Shown here in pieces: positions 1 to 5,671 of a DNA stretch of 5,671 nt (positions are counted from its first letter, which is position 1; each line of letters opens with the position of its first letter). The position numbers were made by a program, and so were the translations under genes. The DNA is from an uncultured Clostridia bacterium (GTDB lineage: Bacteria > Bacillota > Clostridia > TANB77 > CAG-508), in the NCBI GenBank assembly GCA_934167365.1, contig CAKPKU010000086.1, positions 1 to 5,671 on the forward strand, in the 5' to 3' direction. The notes beneath the pieces were generated by a model that was given only the letters and a program-made list of their open reading frames with translations, made no database searches and was not told where the DNA came from.

Positions 1-378
1 GAAGATTGGGCAAGGTATGATTATAATAGTATACTAGAAGAAAAAACAGAAGATGCAATAGAAAAAGGACTAGCCCAAGGAATGGAAAAAGGACTAGCCC
101 AAGGAATGGAAAAAGGACTAGCCCAAGGAATGGAAAAAGGACTAGCCCAGGGAATGGAAAAAGGATTGGCACAAGGGTTGGAACAAGGATTAGCGCAAGG
201 GTTGGAACAAGGTCTGGAACAAGGTCTGGAACAAGGTATGGAACAAGGTATGGAGCGTGGACAGGATCAGGCTAAAAAAGAAATTGCAAAAAATATGCTA
301 CAACAAGGAATGGATATAAGTTTAATTAGTAAAGTAACAGGTTTAGAGGAAAAAGATATAAAAGACTTAAAAATATAA
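1..378 (+). CDS. Rpn family (PD-(D/E)XK) recombination-promoting nuclease / putative transposase, C-terminal part only
   Basis: The frame is open from the left edge to a TAA at 376-378, giving 125 visible residues, so the true start and the catalytic domain lie outside the window. The visible part begins EDWARYDYNS, typical of the end of the Rpn/PDDEXK-transposase core. It continues with four-residue repeats of the form E/A-K/Q-G-L/M (residues 21-84), then a 37-residue cap with the pattern AKNMLQQGMDISLISKVTGL (about residues 96-115), also typical of the family. Family members are DNA endonucleases first linked to RecA-independent recombination and later reported as anti-phage toxins restrained by a C-terminal product of the same gene. 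The ATG at 82 opens a 98-residue frame, but the in-frame sequence upstream shows that it is internal to the larger gene. It could still be a secondary start. The gene ends in its own terminator at 426-484 and so is transcriptionally separate from ligA. Family assignment rests on tail pattern alone and is fairly secure; nuclease activity cannot be assessed. Confidence 0.82.
   Translation, partial: EDWARYDYNSILEEKTEDAIEKGLAQGMEKGLAQGMEKGLAQGMEKGLAQGMEKGLAQGLEQGLAQGLEQGLEQGLEQGMEQGMERGQDQAKKEIAKNMLQQGMDISLISKVTGLEEKDIKDLKI
61..252 (+). repeat. In-frame 12/24-bp tandem repeats coding for sixteen four-residue units
   Basis: The stretch divides exactly into 16 units of 12 bp. The first eight pair into 24-bp blocks coding EKGLAQGM: blocks 61-84, 85-108 and 109-132 are identical, and 133-156 differs by one base (CAA to CAG). 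Later blocks (157-180, 181-204) are diverged, and 205-252 is four 12-bp units coding EQGL, EQGL, EQGM, EQGM. A degenerate unit (ERGQ) follows at 253-264. Because each unit is a multiple of three, gain or loss of copies keeps the frame. Identity at one end and divergence at the other indicates recent local duplication at the 5' end. The protein is a predicted charged helix with Gly at every fourth position. Confidence 0.95.
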
Positions 379-425
379 CAGAAATCTTTAGATCATATAA
401 ATTCAAATCTATTAAGTGAGTTTTC

Positions 426-484
426 ATAATCGGTAATTATAATTCAGTAAATTATAATTATCGGTTATATTTTTTTCTTTTTTT
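426..484 (+). terminator. Intrinsic terminator of the Rpn gene
   Basis: A 19-bp stem (426-444 with 450-468, including two G-U pairs) closes a five-base CAGTA loop. It is followed by a T-rich run at 470-484 interrupted by a single C. It lies 48 bp after the stop codon. The stem is almost all A/T apart from a short G/C patch near its base. There is no A-run on the left side of the stem, so it should act only on + strand transcription. Confidence 0.9.
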
Positions 485-527
485 ATTATTAGTATAGATT
501 TATAACCAAAAATAATATAAAATAATA

Positions 528-556
528 TGGTCTAGATATGGTGAGAAATATATAAT
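528..556 (+). promoter_or_regulatory. Possible ligA promoter
   Basis: A perfect TATAAT lies at 551-556, with TGGTCT (3 of 6 matches to TTGACA) at 528-533 and a 17-bp spacer. Transcription would start near 563, giving a leader of about 57 bases. In DNA this AT-rich a TATAAT alone is weak evidence. A second candidate is TTGTAA 571-576 with GATAAT 592-597, but its spacer is only 15 bp. Some promoter is expected here because the Rpn terminator separates ligA from upstream transcription. Confidence 0.3.
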
Positions 557-619
557 GCATTACACAAATATTGTAATAACTGTTTAAACTAGATAATACA
601 TACTAGGAAGGGATTTTAA

Positions 620-2617
620 ATGAAAATAGAAGAAGCTAGGTTAAAAGCAGAAGAGCTTAGAAAAACTTTAGAATATCATGCTAAAAAATATTATGATGAT
701 GATAAACCAGAAATATCAGACTTTGAATATGATATGAAAATGAATGAACTTAAAAATTTAGAAAAGCAGTTCCCAGAATTAATCGATAAAACTTCACTAA
801 CTCAAAAGGTAGGTGGACATGTTAAAGAAGGTTTTAATCAAGTTGAACATGAGGTACCACTTCAAAGCTTACAAGATGTTTTTTCATATGACGAATTACG
901 AGAATTTGATGATAGGGTAAAAAAACAATTGAGTGATGGAGGAGAAAAATTAAAATATGTTGTAGAAACTAAAATAGATGGTTTATCTATGGCTATTGAA
1001 TATAAAGATGGAAAATTTGTAAAAGCAGCTACTAGAGGAAATGGTTTAATAGGTGAAGATGTTTCGGCAAATGCACTTACAATAAAATCTATTCCAAAGG
1101 AGCTTAAGGAGCCTGTAAATATAATTGTAAGAGGAGAGGTTTTTATAGGCTCAAAAGAGTTTGAAAAGTTAAATGAAGAGCGTGAAGTATTAGGGCAGTC
1201 ATTATTCGCAAATGCAAGAAATGCAGCAGCTGGTTCATTAAGACAGTTAGACCCAAAGATAACAAAGACAAGACCATTAGATATATTTATTTTCAACGTT
1301 CAAAAGTTAGAAAATAATCAATTTGGTTCTCATTATGAGCAATTGAATTACTTGGATAGTCTAGGATTTAATGTTAATCCTGTTAAAATTTTGTGTAACA
1401 ATATAGATGAAGCAATTAATGCAATAACAAAAATAGGAGAAGATAGAGAAAAGCTTTCTTTTGGAATCGATGGAGCAGTTATTAAAGTTGATAATTTAGA
1501 TTACCGTGATGAACTAGGAACAACATTTAAAACACCAAGATGGGCTATTGCATATAAATATCCACCAGAGCAAAAAGAAACTTTACTAAAAGATATAGTA
1601 TGTCAAGTAGGAAGAACAGGGGCAATAACACCAATGGCCATATTAGAGCCTGTAAAAGTTGCAGGTTCAACAATATCAAAAACGACATTACACAATGAAG
1701 ATTTTATAAGAGAAAAAGATTTAAAAATAGGTGACAGAGTAATAATTCAAAAAGCTGGTGATGTTATTCCAGAGGTGGTTGAAGCTGTAAAATCAAAAAG
1801 AACTGGTGAAGAAAAAGAATTTATAATGCCAAAAGTATGTCCAGTGTGTGGTGCACCAACAATACGAGAAGAAGGAGAAGCAGTTACAAGATGTACAGGA
1901 ATTGAATGTAGTGCAAAAGCCTTAAGAAATATTGTTCACTTTGCCTCAAAAGAAGGTATGGAAATTGATGGCCTTGGTTATAGCATTATAGAGCAATTAA
2001 TAGATAGAAAATTAATAAGTAATATTGCAGATATTTATAATCTAAAATTAGAAGATATTGCATCATTAAAAAAGAATGGAAAAAAGTTTGCACAAAATTT
2101 AGTTGATGCTATTGAAAAAAGTAAAAGAAATGATTTATTTAAATTAATAACAGGTTTAGGAATTCGCCATATAGGTGCAAAATCTGCAAAAAACTTGGCA
2201 AGAAATTTTAGAAATATGGATAATTTAATGAATGCATCTATTGAAGAGCTTAATGTGCAAAATGATGTTGGCGAAATTACTGCCAAAAGTGTATATGAAT
2301 TTTTTAGAGAAGATCAGTCAATAGATTTAATAAAAAAACTAAAATTGGCAGGAGTAAATATGGAATCTTTAGAAGAAGAAAATACAGATAATAGATTTGA
2401 GGGTAAAACTTTTGTACTAACAGGTGCACTTTCAAAATATTCAAGAGATGAAGCAAGTGATATAATAGAAAAGTTAGGAGGTAAAACTTCTAGTTCAGTA
2501 TCTAAAAAAACATCATATGTGCTAGCTGGAGAGGATGCAGGAAGTAAATTGACTAAAGCACAAAATTTAGGAGTTACAGTAATTACAGAAGAAGAATTTG
2601 AGGAAATGATTAAATAA
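620..2617 (+). CDS. ligA: NAD+-dependent DNA ligase LigA
   Basis: The enzyme seals nicks in duplex DNA using NAD+ during Okazaki-fragment joining and excision repair; it is cytoplasmic and normally essential. At 665 residues it is the usual family length and all domains are present. The N-terminal NMN-binding Ia domain (about 1-68) carries YYDDDKPEISDFEYD. The adenylation domain (about 69-315) has the catalytic Lys118 in KIDG, the TRGNG loop at 138-142, Glu173 in RGEV, Lys289 in DGAVIKV and Lys313 in AYKYPP. The OB fold (about 316-395) is followed by a four-cysteine zinc site (Cys407, Cys410, Cys425, Cys430). Helix-hairpin-helix repeats (about 435-580) include TGLGIRHIGAKSAKNL. A C-terminal BRCT domain (about 590-665) begins FEGKTFVLTGALSKYSRDEA. 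The ATG at 620 has a strong AGGAAGGG at 605-612, seven bases upstream. No key residue is missing. The gene is probably co-transcribed with the small gene 21 bp downstream. Confidence 0.98.
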   Translation: MKIEEARLKAEELRKTLEYHAKKYYDDDKPEISDFEYDMKMNELKNLEKQFPELIDKTSLTQKVGGHVKEGFNQVEHEVPLQSLQDVFSYDELREFDDRVKKQLSDGGEKLKYVVETKIDGLSMAIEYKDGKFVKAATRGNGLIGEDVSANALTIKSIPKELKEPVNIIVRGEVFIGSKEFEKLNEEREVLGQSLFANARNAAAGSLRQLDPKITKTRPLDIFIFNVQKLENNQFGSHYEQLNYLDSLGFNVNPVKILCNNIDEAINAITKIGEDREKLSFGIDGAVIKVDNLDYRDELGTTFKTPRWAIAYKYPPEQKETLLKDIVCQVGRTGAITPMAILEPVKVAGSTISKTTLHNEDFIREKDLKIGDRVIIQKAGDVIPEVVEAVKSKRTGEEKEFIMPKVCPVCGAPTIREEGEAVTRCTGIECSAKALRNIVHFASKEGMEIDGLGYSIIEQLIDRKLISNIADIYNLKLEDIASLKKNGKKFAQNLVDAIEKSKRNDLFKLITGLGIRHIGAKSAKNLARNFRNMDNLMNASIEELNVQNDVGEITAKSVYEFFREDQSIDLIKKLKLAGVNMESLEEENTDNRFEGKTFVLTGALSKYSRDEASDIIEKLGGKTSSSVSKKTSYVLAGEDAGSKLTKAQNLGVTVITEEEFEEMIK

Positions 2618-2638
2618 TAAATTAGAACGGAGAAGAAT

Positions 2639-2878
2639 ATGAATAAAAAATATACATTTGAGAATTTTGAAAAAGATTTAGATGATGGATATCAGATTTT
2701 TTTCACTTATGTGCGTAATAGATATGTGTTATTTAAAACAGCAGAAAATTGCTATACTCAAAAATTGCTAACAGATCATCCAAAAAATCCACAACCAAGA
2801 ATTCAAATTGTTACACATAAGAGAATTTTTGAAATGTTTCCTTCTATGGAAGAATTTGAGTATAAAGTAGGTGAATAA
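2639..2878 (+). CDS. Small conserved-looking hypothetical protein downstream of ligA
   Basis: This is a 79-residue protein I do not recognise with confidence. A GGAG at 2629-2632, six bases before the ATG, and a gap of only 21 bp after ligA support real translation as part of the ligA transcript. The sequence is soluble and mixed-charge, without a signal peptide or membrane segment. The first part (FEKDLDDGYQIFFTYVRNRYVLFK) reads like the amphipathic helix plus beta-hairpin seen in small clostridial proteins with the pattern 'F..DL..G.EI.F.Y....Y.I'; this resemblance is from memory and weak. The second half is basic and proline-containing (DHPKNPQPRIQIVTHKRIFEMF) and the end is acidic. There is one Cys (residue 38) and no metal-binding or catalytic motif I can identify. 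It may be a small regulator or structural protein; linkage to ligA does not prove a role in DNA repair. Confidence 0.7.
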   Translation: MNKKYTFENFEKDLDDGYQIFFTYVRNRYVLFKTAENCYTQKLLTDHPKNPQPRIQIVTHKRIFEMFPSMEEFEYKVGE

Positions 2879-2932
2879 CTTTTAATATAAAGTAGCTTTT
2901 TACAAGTAGTGAAAAATATATATTATGAAAGT
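2878..2932 (+). other. Imperfect stem-loop after the small gene
   Basis: Outer arms ACTTTTA (2878-2884) and TGAAAGT (2926-2932) pair, followed by ATATA (2885-2889) with TATAT (2919-2923) after a two-base bulge. An inner hairpin pairs TTTTTAC (2897-2903) with GTGAAAA (2909-2915) around a five-base loop. There is no T-run after it, so it is a poor intrinsic terminator. It could be an mRNA 3'-end structure for the ligA transcript. Chance pairing in AT-rich DNA is a real alternative. Confidence 0.25.
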
Positions 2933-2950
2933 AATATAGAACTTCTAAAA

Positions 2951-2979
2951 TTGTTAACTTTAATGGAACAAACTATAAT
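2951..2979 (+). promoter_or_regulatory. Sigma-A-type promoter of the DUF4116 gene
   Basis: TTGTTA (2951-2956, 4 of 6 matches to consensus) and a perfect TATAAT (2974-2979) are separated by exactly 17 bp. Transcription should begin about 2985-2987, just before the ribosome binding site AAAGGGG at 2991-2997, giving a leader of only about 20 bases. The promoter makes the downstream gene independent of the ligA transcript. Confidence 0.7.
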
Positions 2980-3006
2980 CAAAATCTAACAAAGGGGCGA
3001 AAATTT

Positions 3007-3540
3007 ATGGAATATGATATTGAAGAAGTAAAATCTAATTCAAATGATAAACAAAAATTCATGGAATATGTTAAAAATGATGGGTTATTATTGGAATGGG
3101 CTTCGCCAGAATTGCAAGATGATAAAGAGCTTGTATTAGAAGCAGTAAAATGTGATGGAGGAGCTTTAGAATTTGCAAGCGATAGATGTAAAGATGATAA
3201 AGATGTTTTATTAGCAGCGGTTGAAATAAAAGGCTGGGTATTATGTTATGCAAGTGAAGATTTAAGAGCAGATAAAGATGTTGTGTTAGAGGCAGCAAAA
3301 AGGGATGGCCAAATTTTGTATTATGCTAGCCAAAAATTAAGAGATGATAAAGATGTGGTGTTAGCAGCTGTAACAAATAAAGCAATTATTCTAAAATATG
3401 CAAGTAAAAGATTAAGAGCAGATAAAGATATAGCATTAGCAGCAGTTAAGCAAAACAAAAAGTCATTTAGTTATATAGCAGATGAACTAAAAAATGATGC
3501 AGACATACAAAATATAATTAATCCTCCAGAAGAAAAATAA
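3007..3540 (+). CDS. DUF4116 repeat protein
   Basis: The protein has 177 residues: a 13-residue leader, six uninterrupted 25-residue repeats (residues 14-38, 39-63, 64-88, 89-113, 114-138, 139-163) and a 14-residue tail ending PPEEK. The repeat consensus is roughly DKD-VVLAAV-xxxG-xxLxYAS-xxLRxD, the signature of DUF4116, a domain of unknown function found in bacteria, protists and large DNA viruses. Each unit should form two short helices (VVLAAVK and LxYASxxL), so the whole probably folds as an alpha-solenoid, a form often used to bind proteins. That is inference. There is no signal peptide, membrane segment or catalytic motif, so it is probably cytoplasmic. The ATG at 3007 is chosen for its AAAGGGG nine bases upstream; the in-frame ATG at 3061 has no such site and would cut into the first repeat. 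It stands alone, with its own promoter and terminator. Confidence 0.88.
   Translation: MEYDIEEVKSNSNDKQKFMEYVKNDGLLLEWASPELQDDKELVLEAVKCDGGALEFASDRCKDDKDVLLAAVEIKGWVLCYASEDLRADKDVVLEAAKRDGQILYYASQKLRDDKDVVLAAVTNKAIILKYASKRLRADKDIALAAVKQNKKSFSYIADELKNDADIQNIINPPEEK
3046..3495 (+). repeat. Six 75-bp units coding the DUF4116 repeats
   Basis: Units start at 3046, 3121, 3196, 3271, 3346 and 3421. Each opens with GATAAA (Asp-Lys); units 3-6 open with GATAAAGAT. The units are diverged at the DNA level, unlike the Rpn repeats, so this array is old. Units 2 and 4 resemble each other (VLEA, xDG, ending in Asp), as do units 3 and 5 (LAAV, ending LRA), which suggests a past duplication of a two-unit 150-bp block. 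Confidence 0.85.
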
Positions 3541-3568
3541 AGTAGAAATTTTATTATAAAAATAACCC

Positions 3569-3620
3569 AAAAGAAAAAATCATTGAAAATACAATTGAAA
3601 ATGCAATGATTTTTTCTTTT
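3569..3620. terminator. Bidirectional intrinsic terminator between convergent genes
   Basis: A perfect 17-bp stem pairs 3569-3585 (AAAAGAAAAAATCATTG) with 3604-3620 around an 18-base loop. Read on the + strand, the 3' arm is a T-rich tract (TTTTTTCTTTTT at 3610-3621), ending transcription of the DUF4116 gene. Read on the - strand, the other arm gives the matching T-rich tract for asnB, whose stop codon is only six bases away at 3627-3629. It lies 28 bp after the DUF4116 stop, so it can serve both genes. Confidence 0.9.
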
Positions 3621-3626
3621 TAAAAT

Positions 3627-5471
3627 TTATAGTTCAATTTGAGGATTATATCTTTCAAGCCACATATTAACCTGACACAAATAAGCCATAAGTTGAGGTC
3701 CAGTCATAAGTTGCCCAAACCAAGGGCGAGTAAATGCCTTACCATCTGTTTCTAAAATTTCCATTATATATGATCTATTTAATAAATTATTTATAGGTGC
3801 ATTTTTGTCGTTCATTATATTAGTTAACATTTCTTTAACTTTAGCAAGATAAGTAGGATTCCATGTTTTTGGATAAGGACTTTTCTTTCTATCTACAATT
3901 TGTTCAGGTAAAATATCTTTCATTACATATCTAAGTAATCCCTTTTCACGACCTTTTAAGGCTTTCATTTCCCATGGAATATTCCATACATATTCAGCTA
4001 ATCTATAATCGCAAAATGGAACACGCAATTCAAAACCATTATACATTGCCATTCTATCTGATCTATCAAGTAAAGTTTGCATAAACCAATTAAGAGTTAA
4101 ATATGAAATTTTTCTCTTTTCAGCTGTCTCCATAGAGTCTTCATCTATAATTTCAACTTCAGATAAGCTCTCATTATACCTGTAATTAATATAATCTTGA
4201 AGTTTTACCTTTGATGCTATTTGTTTATTTAGTAGATTTTGTCTTTCTGAAATTGCTATTGACCATGGGAAAGTATTACTTTTTAAAGCATCTTCTCTAA
4301 AAAACCATGGATAGCCACCAAATATTTCATCTGCACATTCACCAGTTAATGAAACTGTTGCATGAGGTTTTACATTTTTACAAAATAAAAGTAAAGAAGA
4401 ATCAACATCTGCCATTCCAGGAAAATCACGAGCAATCATTGCATCTTCAAGTGCATCAGCAAGTTCAGGTGTATCTAAAACAATAGTATGATGATTTGTA
4501 TTTAGTTTTTTTGTCATTAAATCAATATAAAAATTATCAGAGTTAGGTTGAAAATCAGTTTTTACAAAATTTTTATCATTATCTACATAGTCAACAGAAT
4601 ACGTATTTAGTGGTGGCAAATTATGCTTTTTACAATAATTTGCAGCATATAATGTTATTATACTAGAATCCAAACCTCCTGAAAGAAAAGTGCATAAAGG
4701 AACATCTGAAACCAGTTGTCTTGTAATACTATCTTCTAGTAAAAATCTAACCTTTTCACAAGTTTTTCCTAAACTATCATAATGAGGTTTGCTTGTAAGT
4801 TTCCAGTATCTTTCAGTATGTAAACCAGATTTATTAAATAATGCAAAGTGAGCAGGTTTTAATTCATATATATTTTTGAATATTCCGTTTCCAGCTGTTC
4901 TGCAAGGACCAATACCAAAAAGCTCTGCAATTCCTTCATCATTAAGTTTTGCCTCAACACCAGGATATTTAAATAAGGCCTTTATTTCTGAAGAGAAGAT
5001 AAGAGTATTATTTAACATAGTATAAAATAATGGTTTCACTCCAAAATGATCTCTAGCTAGAAATAATTCACTATTATTACTATTCCAAATAGCAAATGAA
5101 AATATTCCATTTAATTTTTTTACTATATCATATTTCCAAAAAATAAAACCTTTTAAAATTACTTCAGTATCTGAATATGAATCAAATTTAAAGCCATTTT
5201 CTTCTAGCTCTTTTTTCAGCTCTTTTGTATTATATAATTGTCCATTATAAACAATTGTATATACATTGTTTTGATGAAATGCGCTCATAGGCTGTTTTCC
5301 ACCTTCAGGATCAATAACTATAAGTCTGCTGTGACCTAAACAAATATTTTTTTCAAAATAATAACCATCTTCATCAGGTCCTCTTTTAGAAATTGTTTTA
5401 TTCATATTATAAATTATTTCTTTTGAAGAAATATCATCATTCAAATTGGAAAAACCAACAAAACCACACAT
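3627..5471 (-). CDS. asnB: Asparagine synthetase, glutamine-hydrolysing (AsnB type)
   Basis: The enzyme makes asparagine from aspartate, ATP and glutamine in the cytoplasm. Its glutaminase half releases ammonia that is channelled to the synthetase half. With the start at 5471 the protein has 614 residues, normal for bacterial AsnB/AsnO. The class II glutaminase domain (2 to about 210) has the nucleophile Cys2 in MCGFVGF, RGPDEDG at 30-36, Arg49 in HSRL, the YNGQLYN loop at 75-81 and Asp101 in SDTEV. The synthetase domain (about 240-605) has the ATP-binding loop SGGLDSS at 264-270, TGECADEIFGGY at 376-387, DRMAMYNGFELRVPF at 472-486 and RKKSPYPKTWNP at 528-539. All key residues are intact. The frame stays open 45 codons further upstream to a TTG at 5606, but that would bury Cys2, which must be the N-terminal residue after Met removal. 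The gene is convergent with the DUF4116 gene and shares its terminator. Which paralogue this is (AsnB or AsnO) cannot be told. Confidence 0.97.
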   Translation of the reverse strand: MCGFVGFSNLNDDISSKEIIYNMNKTISKRGPDEDGYYFEKNICLGHSRLIVIDPEGGKQPMSAFHQNNVYTIVYNGQLYNTKELKKELEENGFKFDSYSDTEVILKGFIFWKYDIVKKLNGIFSFAIWNSNNSELFLARDHFGVKPLFYTMLNNTLIFSSEIKALFKYPGVEAKLNDEGIAELFGIGPCRTAGNGIFKNIYELKPAHFALFNKSGLHTERYWKLTSKPHYDSLGKTCEKVRFLLEDSITRQLVSDVPLCTFLSGGLDSSIITLYAANYCKKHNLPPLNTYSVDYVDNDKNFVKTDFQPNSDNFYIDLMTKKLNTNHHTIVLDTPELADALEDAMIARDFPGMADVDSSLLLFCKNVKPHATVSLTGECADEIFGGYPWFFREDALKSNTFPWSIAISERQNLLNKQIASKVKLQDYINYRYNESLSEVEIIDEDSMETAEKRKISYLTLNWFMQTLLDRSDRMAMYNGFELRVPFCDYRLAEYVWNIPWEMKALKGREKGLLRYVMKDILPEQIVDRKKSPYPKTWNPTYLAKVKEMLTNIMNDKNAPINNLLNRSYIMEILETDGKAFTRPWFGQLMTGPQLMAYLCQVNMWLERYNPQIEL

Positions 5472-5479
5472 AAAATTAA

Positions 5480-5484
5480 CCTCC
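5480..5484 (-). promoter_or_regulatory. Ribosome binding site that fixes the asnB start
   Basis: Read on the - strand this is a perfect GGAGG, eight bases before the ATG at 5471-5469. Together with the need for Cys at position 2 it rules out the longer frame starting at TTG 5606. Confidence 0.92.
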
Positions 5485-5505
5485 AATTTATTATTATATA
5501 TAGAT

Positions 5506-5536
5506 AGTATATTCAGAAAAGCCAAAAGTTTTACAA
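5506..5536 (-). promoter_or_regulatory. Possible asnB promoter
   Basis: On the - strand, TTGTAA (5536-5531) and TATACT (5511-5506, 5 of 6 matches) are separated by 19 bp, which is longer than ideal. Transcription would start about 5499, leaving a leader of about 28 bases with the GGAGG. A perfect TTGACA further upstream (5606-5601) has no good partner at 16-18 bp (TTTTCT at 17 bp), so it is a weaker candidate. No T-box or other long leader RNA is visible between 5472 and 5671. Confidence 0.4.
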
Positions 5537-5671
5537 GAATATAAATAAAAATATGAGAAAAAAAGCTTAAATGCACTAGAAAACGGAAATAAGAAATTGG
5601 TGTCAAGAAGTTTCGGAAAATAATCCGAGAATATAATAATTTTTACGAAACATAAAGATAATATGAGTTAT

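Noticed and set aside
61..252. CRISPR array
   Set aside because: The repeats are contiguous 12/24-bp units with no spacers, they stay in one reading frame, and they code for a known type of protein tail.
862..1296. 144-codon open frame on the - strand inside ligA
   Set aside because: It lies wholly antisense to well-conserved LigA adenylation-domain sequence. Its Ser/Phe/Asn-rich translation is typical of reading AT-rich codons backwards, and it resembles no known protein.
2035..2286. 83-codon open frame on the - strand inside ligA
   Set aside because: It is antisense to the helix-hairpin-helix region of LigA, with no plausible ribosome binding site or recognisable protein.
3071..3298. 75-codon open frame on the - strand inside the DUF4116 gene
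   Set aside because: The frame stays open only because the repeated sense codons give repeated Leu/His/Ile codons on the other strand. The translation is low-complexity.
5472..5606. 45-codon N-terminal extension of asnB from TTG 5606
   Set aside because: The glutaminase nucleophile must be Cys at position 2, and a perfect GGAGG sits eight bases before the ATG at 5471. The extension is hydrophobic by chance and overlaps the promoter region.
5472..5671. T-box or other riboswitch in the asnB leader
   Set aside because: No T-box consensus (the conserved GGUGG-type antiterminator side) and no terminator hairpin with a T-run is visible on the - strand upstream of the start codon.

Overview
The window looks like a piece of chromosome from a very AT-rich, low-GC Gram-positive bacterium of the Clostridia type. 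The evidence is strong A/T bias at third codon positions, strong purine-rich ribosome binding sites, A/T-rich intrinsic terminators, and clostridial-style versions of LigA and AsnB. The standard bacterial code fits every gene, with no in-frame stops. The exact species cannot be told from the sequence.

Layout, left to right: (1) positions 1-378 hold the 3' end of a gene on the + strand whose start lies outside the window. It is the variable C-terminal tail of an Rpn-family (recombination-promoting nuclease, PD-(D/E)XK) protein. It contains sixteen four-residue repeats coded by 12/24-bp tandem DNA repeats and is followed by a strong hairpin terminator (426-484). (2) ligA (620-2617, +) is a complete NAD+-dependent DNA ligase, followed 21 bp later by a small unrecognised gene (2639-2878, +) that is probably co-transcribed. 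(3) A DUF4116 repeat protein gene (3007-3540, +) has its own clear promoter (TTGTTA-N17-TATAAT) and is built from six consecutive 25-residue repeats. (4) A long perfect hairpin (3569-3620) lies between convergent genes and should terminate transcription from both sides. (5) A glutamine-hydrolysing asparagine synthetase gene (3627-5471, -) follows, and its leader fills the right edge.

The genes do not form one pathway. ligA and asnB are housekeeping genes (DNA replication/repair and amino-acid synthesis). The Rpn tail and the DUF4116 gene are accessory-type, repeat-built genes, each closed off by its own terminator. The most interesting element is the Rpn tail. Rpn proteins have been reported as anti-phage toxins inhibited by a small protein made from the 3' end of the same gene, with a helix of four-residue repeats whose copy number varies among strains. 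This window shows that repeat architecture, with three identical 24-bp copies that suggest recent expansion, plus several in-frame ATG codons that could start an internal product. The nuclease domain itself is outside the window, so activity cannot be judged.
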